Shown in pieces: positions 23,360-32,132 of a DNA stretch of 64,000 bases; within the stretch, counting starts at the first letter, position 1, and every line of letters begins with the position of its first letter. The stretch is from positions 248,001 through 312,000 of the forward strand of contig CASFDW010000002.1 in NCBI GenBank assembly GCA_949293595.1, written 5' to 3'. The position numbers were made by a program, and so were the translations under genes. A model generated the notes under the pieces. It was not told the DNA's origin and ran no database searches. It worked only from the letters and a program-made list of their open reading frames with translations. The stretch is from an uncultured Spirochaetales bacterium. Lineage in GTDB: Bacteria; Spirochaetota; Spirochaetia; Sphaerochaetales; Sphaerochaetaceae.

Positions 23360-24304
23360 TTACCTATTGCAGGAAACAGGACGGAAAACAAAAACGGCGG
23401 AAGGAATCAAATCTATGTTGAAATCCTTGCCGTCCATGTAGGAAACGATCTCCCCGTCCGCATGTGAGGCGACGACGGGTTGCTGCGATCTAATGCGTAC
23501 AGACCGCGTCCGGTATCCTTTGAAATATCTTTCATGCCGTAGATGCCTTCCGGAAAGGAACCACACCGCTGCGGCAAGCAGCGAGGCGCGGGAGAAAGGC
23601 CGTTTAGTGTACATGAGATCGAAAAAACCGTCGTCGACCACGGCATCGGGCGCGAGCATGAACGCCGACCCCATCCTGCGGCCAAGGCATATTGATATCT
23701 GCTGGGTGAGGATGTCGACGGATTCCTCCTCCGTTTCAAGACGGACCTGGTAAGGCACGGGGGGAGAGAACAGTATCTTGATGAAAGCCAGCACATAACT
23801 CGCCATCCCGTTTATCCTTTTGAATTCCATGGCCTTGAAGTTGACGAGCGGCTCGAAGCCATACCCGTTCCCGTTAAGGAAATACCTGGCCCTTTTTTCC
23901 CCGAGGACCTCGACGACACCGACATCCACAGGGGAGCCGGAACCTGAAACGATTATGTCCACAGCCTTTTCCACATCCGCAGGAATCCCGAGAGACCAGG
24001 CATAATCGTTTCCGCGGCCTATAGGTATGATGCCCATGCAGGGCTTGACAGACGATACGTGGCGCATGATCCCGTTGATCACCTCGTTCACACATCCGTC
24101 GCCCCCGGCGGCGACAATGGTCTTATAGCCATCATCACAACCTTTTGCGGCAAGCTTTTCCGCATGTCCTACACCTTTGGTGAAAACAACCGACACATCT
24201 CTTCCCGCTTTTTTGAAAAGCCTTTCGATCAGGACGGCTTTCTCCTCTGCCCTCCCCTTCCTGGCCTTCGGGTTGATGATTACGATTATATCCTTTTCTC
24301 CCAT
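23360..24304 (-). CDS. Diacylglycerol/lipid kinase (YegS/BmrU type)
   Basis: This 314-residue soluble lipid kinase has the NPKARKGRAE segment near the N-terminus and the catalytic glycine loop VAAGGDGCVNEVINGI (about 74-89), then IPIGRGNDYAWSLGIP. It probably phosphorylates diacylglycerol or a related lipid in phospholipid turnover. The ATG at 24304 is preferred over an upstream start because it begins directly before the first conserved strand (DIIVIINPKA). It diverges from the MATE gene 87 bp away. Confidence 0.9.
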   Translation of the reverse strand: MGEKDIIVIINPKARKGRAEEKAVLIERLFKKAGRDVSVVFTKGVGHAEKLAAKGCDDGYKTIVAAGGDGCVNEVINGIMRHVSSVKPCMGIIPIGRGNDYAWSLGIPADVEKAVDIIVSGSGSPVDVGVVEVLGEKRARYFLNGNGYGFEPLVNFKAMEFKRINGMASYVLAFIKILFSPPVPYQVRLETEEESVDILTQQISICLGRRMGSAFMLAPDAVVDDGFFDLMYTKRPFSRASLLAAAVWFLSGRHLRHERYFKGYRTRSVRIRSQQPVVASHADGEIVSYMDGKDFNIDLIPSAVFVFRPVSCNR

Positions 24305-24391
24305 ATGAAGAATGGTATATTCATTTGCCGGCAAACGCAACAAAGAACAGGGTGTTGACCTTATATATGCGTTCTGCTAGACCCTATTAAC

Positions 24392-25735
24392 ATGAAGAAC
24401 GGAAATTTCTACGGAAGACTCGCCTACATATGCGTTCCGATCATGGTGCAGAACCTCATTTCATCGGCATTATCGTTCGTCGACACACTGATGATAGGGC
24501 AGATCGGACAGAACGAGATAGCAGCCGTAGGAATCGCAAACCAGGTATTTTTCCTCATCAGCCTGTTCTTCTTCGGAATCGCAAGCGGGACAGGAATATT
24601 CTTGAGCCAGTTCCACGGTTCCGGGGAGAAGGAGAAGATGAGAAGCACAATGGCGTTCGCCTCCACGATCTGTGTCACAGGGGCTCTCCTGATCTCCGCC
24701 TATTCCTTCTTTTTTCCGGAATCGATCCTCAACATATTCACAAAAGACCCGCTTGTGACCGCACCAGGCAGGGATTATCTGACCTGGGTCGCAATCAGCT
24801 ACGTGTTCAGTGCGGTGAGCTCGACGCTTTCAATAGGATTCAGGGCGATAAACAAGGCCCACTGGCCAATGGTTGTGACCATGATCTCGCTCACGACCAA
24901 TGCGATAGGCAATTATCTCCTTATCTTCGGAATCGGACCGTTTCCAGAGATGGGGGTTGCGGGAGCAGCCCTGGCAACCACCCTGTCCAGGCTTATGGAA
25001 ATGATGATGCTGATGTTCCTTACCTGGAAAAAGAAGCAGGACTTCGCCTTTGGAAGGAAGGATTTCTCCTGGGAGGCTGGATTCATGAGGTCATTCTCAT
25101 CGACAAGCATACCCGTGGTTTTCAACGAGGTTTTCTGGTCCCTGGGAATGATCCTTTACAAGGTGGCGTATTCGAAGCTTGGGACGGAGGCCCTTGCAAC
25201 GATAAACATAACAGAAAGCATAGCGAACTTCTTCTTCATCGCCATGATGGGCATCGGCAACGGCGCCACAATACTTCTGGGCAACATGCTGGGAGCCGGA
25301 AGAAAGGAGGAGGCAAAGAAGAACGCGCGGCTTATCCTGCGGCTTGCCGTCGTCACAGGAATCTTCATGCTGGCCTTCGAGTACCTGAGCGCCCCTGTAT
25401 TCACCTCGTGGTTCAATGTTTCAAGCCAGGTCGCACTGACAGCTGTCGCATGCCTGCGCCTGAACGCGGTCCTGCAACCGATAAAAAGCCTGAACATGGT
25501 CGTAATCGTTGGCATACTGCGTTCGGGTGGAGACACGAAGGCCGCAATGGCAATAGAGATGGCCAGCCTGTATGCCGTAGGTGTTCCTCTCGCGTTCTTC
25601 TTTGTCCTGGTCCTTTCCTGGCCTCTGTTCCTCGTATATATCGCAACCGGATTCGAAGAGCTTGTGAAGCTCATGCTCGGATATGCCAGATACAGGAAAT
25701 ACAAATGGGCCAAAGTACTTACAAACAAAGCCTGA
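24392..25735 (+). CDS. MATE family efflux transporter
   Basis: This 447-residue antiporter has twelve predicted membrane segments. Family marks include PIMVQNLISSALSFVDTLMIG at the first helix and GVAGAALATTLSRLMEM in the sixth. It likely exports drugs or toxic organic cations using a sodium or proton gradient. No SD is visible; TTGACC (24355-24360), 17 nt, and a weak TGC-TAGACC lie just before the ATG, so it may be another nearly leaderless transcript. nagA follows 21 bp after its stop. Confidence 0.92.
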   Translation: MKNGNFYGRLAYICVPIMVQNLISSALSFVDTLMIGQIGQNEIAAVGIANQVFFLISLFFFGIASGTGIFLSQFHGSGEKEKMRSTMAFASTICVTGALLISAYSFFFPESILNIFTKDPLVTAPGRDYLTWVAISYVFSAVSSTLSIGFRAINKAHWPMVVTMISLTTNAIGNYLLIFGIGPFPEMGVAGAALATTLSRLMEMMMLMFLTWKKKQDFAFGRKDFSWEAGFMRSFSSTSIPVVFNEVFWSLGMILYKVAYSKLGTEALATINITESIANFFFIAMMGIGNGATILLGNMLGAGRKEEAKKNARLILRLAVVTGIFMLAFEYLSAPVFTSWFNVSSQVALTAVACLRLNAVLQPIKSLNMVVIVGILRSGGDTKAAMAIEMASLYAVGVPLAFFFVLVLSWPLFLVYIATGFEELVKLMLGYARYRKYKWAKVLTNKA

Positions 25736-25741
25736 GTATTG

Positions 25742-25756
25742 TGCTATACTTTTGAC
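25742..25756 (+). promoter_or_regulatory. Leaderless-type extended -10 promoter of nagA
   Basis: TGC-TATACT (25742-25750) and six bases to the ATG at 25757; the -35 region is poor, as is common for extended -10 promoters. Confidence 0.55.
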
Positions 25757-26857
25757 ATGGAAACAAAAACTTTTAAAGGAATTCTTGCATACACTCCGAA
25801 CGGAGCGGAATATCTGGACATCACCGTCAAGGACGGTCATATTTTCTCCTTGGAGAAATCCGATGAAAGAAGCGGGCTGAAGGCCGTTCCCGGATTCATA
25901 GACACACATATCCACGGATTCTGCGGATACGGCACCGAGGACTGCAGTGTGGACTCGATCTTGAAAATGAGCGAGAATCTCATCCGTTTCGGCATTACAT
26001 CGTTCTTCCCCACCATATACACGGATACGGAGGAGAAGATGCTCAAAGGCATCAGTGCGTGCCGTCAAGCGAAGGGAAAGGAAAAAGGAGCTTCGATAAG
26101 AGGTATCCATATCGAGGGTCCGTTCATCTCACCGCAGAGGATAGGTGCCCAGAATCCCCTTGGAAGAAAAGACCCATCCGTCGAGCTGTTCAACAAATAC
26201 CTCGATGCCGCCCCTGGCCTTGTGAAGGCGATGACCATTGCTCCCGAACTGGCGGGAGTGGAGCAGGTCGCGGCTCGTGCGGCGGAAGAGGGCGTAGTCC
26301 TTCTATGCGGACATACGAACGCAAACTATGCCGAGGTGATGAACGGATACAGGTGCGGAGTACGCCATGCAACCCATCTTTTCAACGCCATGAAGGGCCT
26401 CCACCACAGGGAGCCGGGAACCGTCGGTGCCGTACTCTCGTCAGACATGACTGCTGAAATCATAGCAGACGGACTGCATGTCCATCCGGTCGTGGCAAAA
26501 TATGTCATAGACACGAAGACACCCGACAGGATATGCGCTATCACCGATTCGCTGAAACCCACGGAGCAGGAAAAAGGACCGTTCACCGCAAACGATGTGG
26601 AAGTCGAGATCCTGGACGGGCTATGGGTCACAAAGGGACGTCCGGAGCTCATACAGGGATCTTCATTGACGATGTACAAGGGCTTCAAGAACCTGATAAG
26701 CTGGGGACTCTCGCCCGAGGATGCCGTAAAGCTCACCTCCACCACCCCTGCAAGGATCTACTCGCTGGACGACATCGGATCCATAGAGGTCGGAAAGAGA
26801 AGCGATCTGATCATCATGGATGAGAACTACGATATCAAATCGGTTATAAAAGGATGA
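25757..26857 (+). CDS. nagA: N-acetylglucosamine-6-phosphate deacetylase
   Basis: It removes acetate from GlcNAc-6-P to give glucosamine-6-P. The 366-residue amidohydrolase has the metal-site pair in FIDTHIHGF (His51, His53), GIHIEGPF with Glu120, CGHTNA and ATHLFNAM histidines, and the catalytic Asp in CAITDS. The ATG at 25757 is supported by the promoter six bases upstream. It overlaps pepD by four bases (ATGA). It would process GlcNAc released from host glycans or recycled cell wall; nagB is not in the window. Confidence 0.93.
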   Translation: METKTFKGILAYTPNGAEYLDITVKDGHIFSLEKSDERSGLKAVPGFIDTHIHGFCGYGTEDCSVDSILKMSENLIRFGITSFFPTIYTDTEEKMLKGISACRQAKGKEKGASIRGIHIEGPFISPQRIGAQNPLGRKDPSVELFNKYLDAAPGLVKAMTIAPELAGVEQVAARAAEEGVVLLCGHTNANYAEVMNGYRCGVRHATHLFNAMKGLHHREPGTVGAVLSSDMTAEIIADGLHVHPVVAKYVIDTKTPDRICAITDSLKPTEQEKGPFTANDVEVEILDGLWVTKGRPELIQGSSLTMYKGFKNLISWGLSPEDAVKLTSTTPARIYSLDDIGSIEVGKRSDLIIMDENYDIKSVIKG

Positions 26858-28287
26858 CAGGAATGTGGTACGATAATCTTCGCAACAAACGGATGTGGGA
26901 GATTTTCAGCGAAATCTCCGCCATTCCACGCGAAAGCGGAAACGAGGAAGGGATAAGGAAATTCCTTCTGGACTGGGCCGGTAAAAACGGTCTGGAGGCA
27001 AAAAGCGACGCAATAGGGAACGTGTTCATATACGCCCCGGCGACCAAAGGGTACGAAAAGGTCAGGCCCACTGCCCTTCAGGGACATATGGACATGGTAT
27101 GCGTGAAGACAAAGGAAAGCGGACATGACTTCCTTCACGACGGAATAGAAATCGTTCTGGACGGCAACAACGTCCGGGCAAAGGACACCAGCCTTGGCGC
27201 CGACAACGGGATTGCGATTGCAATGGCACTTGCCATCTTCACCGATCCCGATGCGCAGCATGGTCCGCTTGAAGCCGTTTTCACCGTAAGCGAGGAAACA
27301 GGACTGACGGGTGCCTTCAACCTGGATCCATCCTTTGTCAAATCAAAAAGGATGATCAACCTCGACAGCGAGGAGGAAGGAATCATCTATATCGGATGCG
27401 CGGGAGGTGTGGATCTGACATCGTCCATGAATACGAAATGGACATCCAACAGATATCCACGCAGCTATCGCATAGAGGTCACAGGTCTTCTCGGGGGACA
27501 CAGCGGAAGCGAAATCGACAAGCAGAGGGGAAACGCCATCAAACTTCTCGCCCGCATTCTCAAGTCGCTAGGAAAATATTCGCTCACCGAAATATCCGGA
27601 GGAACCAAGAGAAACGTCATTCCCAGCCAAGCACAGGCAATAGTAAGCAGCAACAACAATATCCATAAAAAGGTCTCAAAGATAGAAAAAGACATTAAGA
27701 ACGAGTTGAAATACTCCGATCCGGGATTTGAAGTCCGTGTCACAGAGGTGGAGCCCAGGGAAAGGGCCCTTACGGACAAGAGAAGAAAGAACTTGGTGGA
27801 CGCCCTGTTTGCCGCTCCTGCCGGGGTCCGGGCGATGAGTACGGCGATACCAGGCATAGTGGAGACCTCCAACAATCTTGCCATAGTCGGAACCGAGGAA
27901 GACAGGATATTCGTGATAAACAGCATAAGGAGCAACATCGGAAGTGCGAAGGAGGAACACCTCGACGTATTGAAAACGATATACGGCGCCTTCGGTTTCA
28001 AGTGTGAGAGCGGAGACGGATATCCAGAATGGGAACCGGATCCAAACTCGAAATTCCTGGCTTCCGTCAGGAAGGCATACAAGGAGATAGAGAAGAAGAA
28101 TCCCGTCATCACCGCAATCCATGCCGGTCTTGAATGCGGTATCATAAACACGAGGATAAAGGGTATGGACTCGCTGTCCATGGGCCCGAACCTGTCGGAC
28201 GTCCATTCGGTGAACGAACATGTGGAGGCGGACAGCGCCGAACGTGTCGCCGATTTTCTGAAACAGCTTCTGGCGAAACTCGGATGA
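26854..28287 (+). CDS. pepD: Aminoacyl-histidine dipeptidase (PepD/M20C)
   Basis: This cytoplasmic zinc dipeptidase has 477 residues. The M20 metal motifs are ALQGHMDMVC (His, Asp), LGADNGIAIA, VSEETGLTGAF with the catalytic Glu pair, and NLDSEEEG; the late His lies in MGPNLSDVHSVNE. It degrades di- and tripeptides such as carnosine-type or Xaa-His substrates. The gene is coupled to nagA and to the next gene by ATGA overlaps. Confidence 0.92.
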   Translation: MTGMWYDNLRNKRMWEIFSEISAIPRESGNEEGIRKFLLDWAGKNGLEAKSDAIGNVFIYAPATKGYEKVRPTALQGHMDMVCVKTKESGHDFLHDGIEIVLDGNNVRAKDTSLGADNGIAIAMALAIFTDPDAQHGPLEAVFTVSEETGLTGAFNLDPSFVKSKRMINLDSEEEGIIYIGCAGGVDLTSSMNTKWTSNRYPRSYRIEVTGLLGGHSGSEIDKQRGNAIKLLARILKSLGKYSLTEISGGTKRNVIPSQAQAIVSSNNNIHKKVSKIEKDIKNELKYSDPGFEVRVTEVEPRERALTDKRRKNLVDALFAAPAGVRAMSTAIPGIVETSNNLAIVGTEEDRIFVINSIRSNIGSAKEEHLDVLKTIYGAFGFKCESGDGYPEWEPDPNSKFLASVRKAYKEIEKKNPVITAIHAGLECGIINTRIKGMDSLSMGPNLSDVHSVNEHVEADSAERVADFLKQLLAKLG

Positions 28288-29009
28288 ACAGGATTCCTTT
28301 GATCGGACTAGCAGGCTATCTGCACACTCCGGTGAACAGCGCATTCACATACAGGCAGGAAAATACGAATGAAGCATATACCTCCGCCATTGAAAAGGCC
28401 GGAGGCTATGCTTTGCTTCTGCCATACACTGCAGATGGAAAACGCTTGGAAGCGGCGGTATGTGCAGTGGACGGAATACTGATACCAGGGGGGCTGGATG
28501 TTGATCCGGAACTTTACGGGGAAACGGCGATGCCATGCTGCAAGGAGCACCACAGGGATATGGATCTCTTCCAGATAGACCTGATAGACATGGCCATCAG
28601 AAAGAACCGTCCCATCCTAGGCATATGCCGTGGCTTGCAGATAATCAACGTCCACCACGGAGGAACGCTTTACCAGGATCTGGATGAATGCTTTACCAAG
28701 CAGGTATCACATTCCCGTCTGGATTCACCGGGTTCGGCGGTGCACGAGGTCGTGCTGAAGGAAGGTTGCATGATGCGGAAGCTTTTCGGAAAAGCCGTGC
28801 TATCCGTGAATTCCCTGCACCACCAGGGAATAAAAAGGCTTGGCGGAGGTCTTGCTCCGGCAGCTGTATGCACCGACGGGCTCGTGGAAGGCATAGAAGA
28901 CGGCAAAAACGGAATATTTGCGGTACAATGGCATCCCGAAGCATTGATGGAAACCGAAGAATCCTCTTTGCTTCCATTCAAAAAACTGATAGACATGACA
29001 AGGACATGA
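28284..29009 (+). CDS. Class I glutamine amidotransferase-like hydrolase (peptidase C26, PuuD-like)
   Basis: This 241-residue protein has the nucleophile Cys in ILGICRGLQIINV and the His-Glu pair in VQWHPEALM, with GILIPGGLDVDPELYGE before them. The family includes gamma-glutamyl-GABA hydrolase of putrescine breakdown and other gamma-glutamyl hydrolases; no other putrescine genes are nearby, so the substrate is uncertain. The ATG at 28284 overlaps the pepD stop. Confidence 0.88.
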   Translation: MNRIPLIGLAGYLHTPVNSAFTYRQENTNEAYTSAIEKAGGYALLLPYTADGKRLEAAVCAVDGILIPGGLDVDPELYGETAMPCCKEHHRDMDLFQIDLIDMAIRKNRPILGICRGLQIINVHHGGTLYQDLDECFTKQVSHSRLDSPGSAVHEVVLKEGCMMRKLFGKAVLSVNSLHHQGIKRLGGGLAPAAVCTDGLVEGIEDGKNGIFAVQWHPEALMETEESSLLPFKKLIDMTRT

Positions 29010-29010
29010 C

Positions 29011-29454
29011 ATGCAGGAAACCAGAGTTCAGAAGCTCACGCTGGCACATCCCCTCACCTACCACAGGGAAAAGTTCGGCTTCAACGAGCTTATCAGGATA
29101 ATGCTGTCGGAACCTGCCGGTACCGACAGCTTCATCAAATTCAAGATCAGCTACAAAGACGCTGGCGCCGTATTCGAATATCTCGATTCCGGGAAGAAAA
29201 CCCCGCTGACAAAAGAGGAGAAGGACCGTATCGAATCGGGTTTCAGTCCAATAATCCGGAGCACGGACGACACGGAGATACCTGCGGCGACATATTATTT
29301 CGAACAGTTCCCCGACCTGTCGGAAGAAAGCCTCCTGACAATCACGTTGTCCGGGCTCTTGAGCCGCAAAAGCAACAGCGACATCGTCTATCTCCGCCTA
29401 TACAAGGAAAACGTCCTTGAACTGATCATGCAGGGATTCCGCCCTTGCACCTAG
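29011..29454 (+). CDS. Hypothetical protein
   Basis: I do not recognise this 147-residue soluble protein. It has mixed charged helices and strands (FIKFKISYKDAGAVFEYLD, YYFEQFPDLSEESLLTITLSG) and no signal peptide or membrane segment. It starts one base after the stop of the peptidase C26 gene, indicating it is the last member of the nagA-pepD operon. Its 3' end contains the -35 element of the next gene. Confidence 0.7.
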   Translation: MQETRVQKLTLAHPLTYHREKFGFNELIRIMLSEPAGTDSFIKFKISYKDAGAVFEYLDSGKKTPLTKEEKDRIESGFSPIIRSTDDTEIPAATYYFEQFPDLSEESLLTITLSGLLSRKSNSDIVYLRLYKENVLELIMQGFRPCT

Positions 29455-29480
29455 TGGTATTTGTTGGTTATATTCATTTT
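29445..29480 (+). promoter_or_regulatory. Leaderless-type promoter of TraB-family gene
   Basis: TTGCAC (29445-29450), 18 nt, TATATT (29469-29474), six bases, ATG at 29481. No SD is present. Confidence 0.6.
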
Positions 29481-30671
29481 ATGGAAGTTGAGAAAATAAG
29501 CGATTCACTGCACAGGCTGACGTTTTCGAACGGGAATGAGATCATACTCATCGGAACGGCTCATGTTTCCTCCGGAAGCGTGGAGCTGGTGCAGGAAACC
29601 ATAGAAAAAGAAAACCCGGACAGGATATGCATCGAACTGGACGGATCCAGAATGAAAAGCAAGAGCGAAGGCAGTTCCTGGAAGGACATGGACATCAGGA
29701 AGGTTATCCGGGAAGGCAAAGGGTTCTTCCTGCTCGCCAACACGGCCCTTGCCTCATTTCAGAAAAGGATGGGAAGCCAGACCGGAATCACCCCAGGAGA
29801 TGAAATCCTCAAGGCTGCGGCGATAGCCAAGGAAAGGAACATCCCTCTTTCCCTATGCGACAGGGAAATACAGACAACATTCAAACGGGCTTGGGCGAAA
29901 AGCGGACTTTGGAACAAATGCAAGCTTCTTGCCACTCTTGTTTCCGCCGCGTTCTCCAATGAAACGCTTACCGAAGAGGAACTTGAGGAACTCAAGAAGC
30001 AGGATACGTTGGAAAGCATGATGAACGAGATAGCGAAGGAACTTCCGACAGTGAAGGAAGTCCTTATCGACGAACGGGACCGTTATCTTGCAACCAGTAT
30101 CTATCTGGCCGAAGGAAGGAAGAAGGTTGCCGTCATCGGCGCCGGACATACGAACGGAATAATCAAGACATTGGAAAAGCTGGAAAAAGGAGAGATTGGT
30201 ACCGATATCGGCGAGATCAACACAATTCCCAAGGCAAAACCATGGGGAAAGATCGCTTCGTACGCAATTCCAGCCCTCATCATCCTTTTGGTCGTGATCG
30301 GAATAATCACCACCGGCTGGGACCAGGGAATAAGGATGTTCCTGTATTGGATGGCCGCATGTGCCATTTCAACAGGAATTTTCTCATTCATCGCACTGGC
30401 CAATCCACTGAACATCATAATCAGTGCGGTCACGGCACCGTTCTTCGCCTTGAATCCGGTACTTGGTGTGGGAATGCTTTCTGGTGTTCTTGAGGCCACG
30501 TTCAGAAAACCGAAGGTAAGGGATTTCGAAGGAATAAACGACGATGCAACATCGTTGAAAGGATGGTATGGGAACAGAATACTGCATGCACTGCTCGTTT
30601 TCCTGCTTTCCAGCATCGGGAGCATGATTGGAACCTTTGTGGCCTTTCCCATGCTTATCTCACATCTTTAA
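29481..30671 (+). CDS. TraB/PrgY family membrane protein
   Basis: This 396-residue protein has an N-terminal TraB domain (about 1-225), with LIGTAHVSSGSVELVQETI, RICIELDGSRM, RNIPLSLCDREIQTTF and VAVIGAGHTNGI, and four or so C-terminal membrane segments (about 255-395). Enterococcal TraB/PrgY lowers pheromone activity; the fold is related to metalloproteases of the EreA/ChaN/GumN group. Its role here is unknown. The ATG at 29481 is set by the promoter six bases upstream. Confidence 0.87.
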   Translation: MEVEKISDSLHRLTFSNGNEIILIGTAHVSSGSVELVQETIEKENPDRICIELDGSRMKSKSEGSSWKDMDIRKVIREGKGFFLLANTALASFQKRMGSQTGITPGDEILKAAAIAKERNIPLSLCDREIQTTFKRAWAKSGLWNKCKLLATLVSAAFSNETLTEEELEELKKQDTLESMMNEIAKELPTVKEVLIDERDRYLATSIYLAEGRKKVAVIGAGHTNGIIKTLEKLEKGEIGTDIGEINTIPKAKPWGKIASYAIPALIILLVVIGIITTGWDQGIRMFLYWMAACAISTGIFSFIALANPLNIIISAVTAPFFALNPVLGVGMLSGVLEATFRKPKVRDFEGINDDATSLKGWYGNRILHALLVFLLSSIGSMIGTFVAFPMLISHL

Positions 30672-30680
30672 TCGACAAAG

Positions 30681-30708
30681 AAAAGGAAGCCCCAGCTTCC
30701 TTTTTCTT
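30681..30708 (+). terminator. Terminator after TraB-family gene
   Basis: An 8-bp stem (AAGGAAGC / GCTTCCTT) with a CCCA loop, followed by TTTTCTT. Confidence 0.85.
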
Positions 30709-30747
30709 ATCCAGCAATCTTAATTAGCAACACTAACTAACAATATG

Positions 30748-30763
30748 GTTTCACATGAAACAT
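30748..30763. other. Degenerate parS-like site
   Basis: GGTTTCACATGAAACA differs from the parS sequence TGTTTCACGTGAAACA at two bases. It lies in a longer dyad with AACAAT and ATTGTT flanks just beyond the radA stop, so it could instead be a weak terminator stem. Confidence 0.35.
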
Positions 30764-30766
30764 TGT

Positions 30767-32128
30767 TCAAAGCAGGAAGGCACTTTTAACCGCACTCTTC
30801 ACGCTTTTGACAGCAATGAAGGAATCGTCGCTTTTCGAATTCCTATGGTATGGGGCGACGACCTTCTTGAAACCAAGGTCACGTGAAGCCTTGATCTTCC
30901 TTTCCATGAAAGGTACGTTCCTTACTTCTCCGGCAAGGGACAGCTCGCCGAACGAGACCAGCGAACCAGGAAGGCTGCGGTTCATTTTGGAACTGTACAG
31001 GGCCATAGCCAAAGGAAGCTCGACAGACACGTCGTTCAGCCTGACACCTCCTGCCACATTGACGTATATGTCCTGATCAGACAACTTCAACCCGGCATGC
31101 CGCTCGAGAATTGCAGCGACACGGGAGACACGTGCGGCATCGACCTTGTCCGAATATATACGTTGCAAACCGCTCTTTGCTGGCACAACCAACGCCTGGA
31201 TCTCGACAACGAATGTCCTCGACCCCTCAACGATGCTTGTGAAGGCGATACCCGGAGGAAGATCATCCTCCTCCCTGGACAAAAGGAACACCTCGGTCGG
31301 ATCCTTCAACCCGTGCAGTCCCCTGCCGTCCATTTCGAACAAACCTATCTCGTCAACGGATCCGAACCTGTTCTTCACAGCACGCAAAAGCCTTATGCCG
31401 TTTTCAGCGGTTTCAAAGTACAAAACCGTATCGACCATGTGCTCTACTATCTTCGGGCCGGCGATGTTGCCGTCTTTTGTGACATGCCCGACAAAAAATA
31501 TTGCGGATCCGCACTTCTTTGCAAGCATGGAAAGAGAAAAGCAGCAGGCCCGGACCTGGTTCGGAGACCCCTGCAGAGACGCGACAGCGGCCGTAGAAAG
31601 CGTTTGAAGGCTGTCGACCACGACAACCCTTGGCTTGAGCTTCTCAATCGTCTGTTCAAGCATCTCCAGCCTCGTGTCGCAGTATATGTAGATGTTTGAG
31701 AGTGGAAGGCCGAGCCGTTCGCCCCTTTGCCGCACCTGTCCGGGAGATTCCTCTCCCGAAACATAAAGGACATCATTGTTCAGGGAAAGATATGACAGCA
31801 TCTCAAGCATGAGCGTGCTCTTGCCTATTCCAGGATCCCCTCCTATCAGGACCGAGGACGGAATCATCACCCCTCCGCCGAGAACCCTGTCCAACTCATC
31901 GTAACCGCTTGCAAGCCGTACCGCGGAATCCGAGGACACTTCCTCAAGCTTTTTCATGGAAGGATCTATTGCAGAGGCGGAAGCACCCTTCGTCCCGGAT
32001 TTCTTTTCCGGGACGAAAGTCTCCTCCTCGAACGAGTTCCACGCTCCGCACTCCGGGCATCTTCCGGCCCATTTGCTTTCCACATGTCCGCACCCGGAGC
32101 AGACATACCTCACCTGGATATCCTTCAT
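30767..32128 (-). CDS. radA: DNA repair protein RadA
   Basis: This 453-residue RecA-like DnaB-type branch-migration helicase acts in recombination. It has an N-terminal four-Cys zinc finger (CSGCGHVESKWAGRCPECG), Walker A IGGDPGIGKSTLML, the RadA-specific KNRFGS motif (about 258-263) and a C-terminal Lon-protease-like domain (YVNVAGGVRLNDVSVELPLAMAL). It starts 4 bp after the immunophilin gene, so it is co-transcribed with it. Confidence 0.95.
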   Translation of the reverse strand: MKDIQVRYVCSGCGHVESKWAGRCPECGAWNSFEEETFVPEKKSGTKGASASAIDPSMKKLEEVSSDSAVRLASGYDELDRVLGGGVMIPSSVLIGGDPGIGKSTLMLEMLSYLSLNNDVLYVSGEESPGQVRQRGERLGLPLSNIYIYCDTRLEMLEQTIEKLKPRVVVVDSLQTLSTAAVASLQGSPNQVRACCFSLSMLAKKCGSAIFFVGHVTKDGNIAGPKIVEHMVDTVLYFETAENGIRLLRAVKNRFGSVDEIGLFEMDGRGLHGLKDPTEVFLLSREEDDLPPGIAFTSIVEGSRTFVVEIQALVVPAKSGLQRIYSDKVDAARVSRVAAILERHAGLKLSDQDIYVNVAGGVRLNDVSVELPLAMALYSSKMNRSLPGSLVSFGELSLAGEVRNVPFMERKIKASRDLGFKKVVAPYHRNSKSDDSFIAVKSVKSAVKSAFLL

Positions 32129-32132
32129 ATCG

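Noticed and set aside
24430..25755. 441-codon frame overlapping the MATE gene on the same strand
   Set aside because: Shifted frame of the MATE transporter; very rich in Arg, His and Gly, with no domain pattern.
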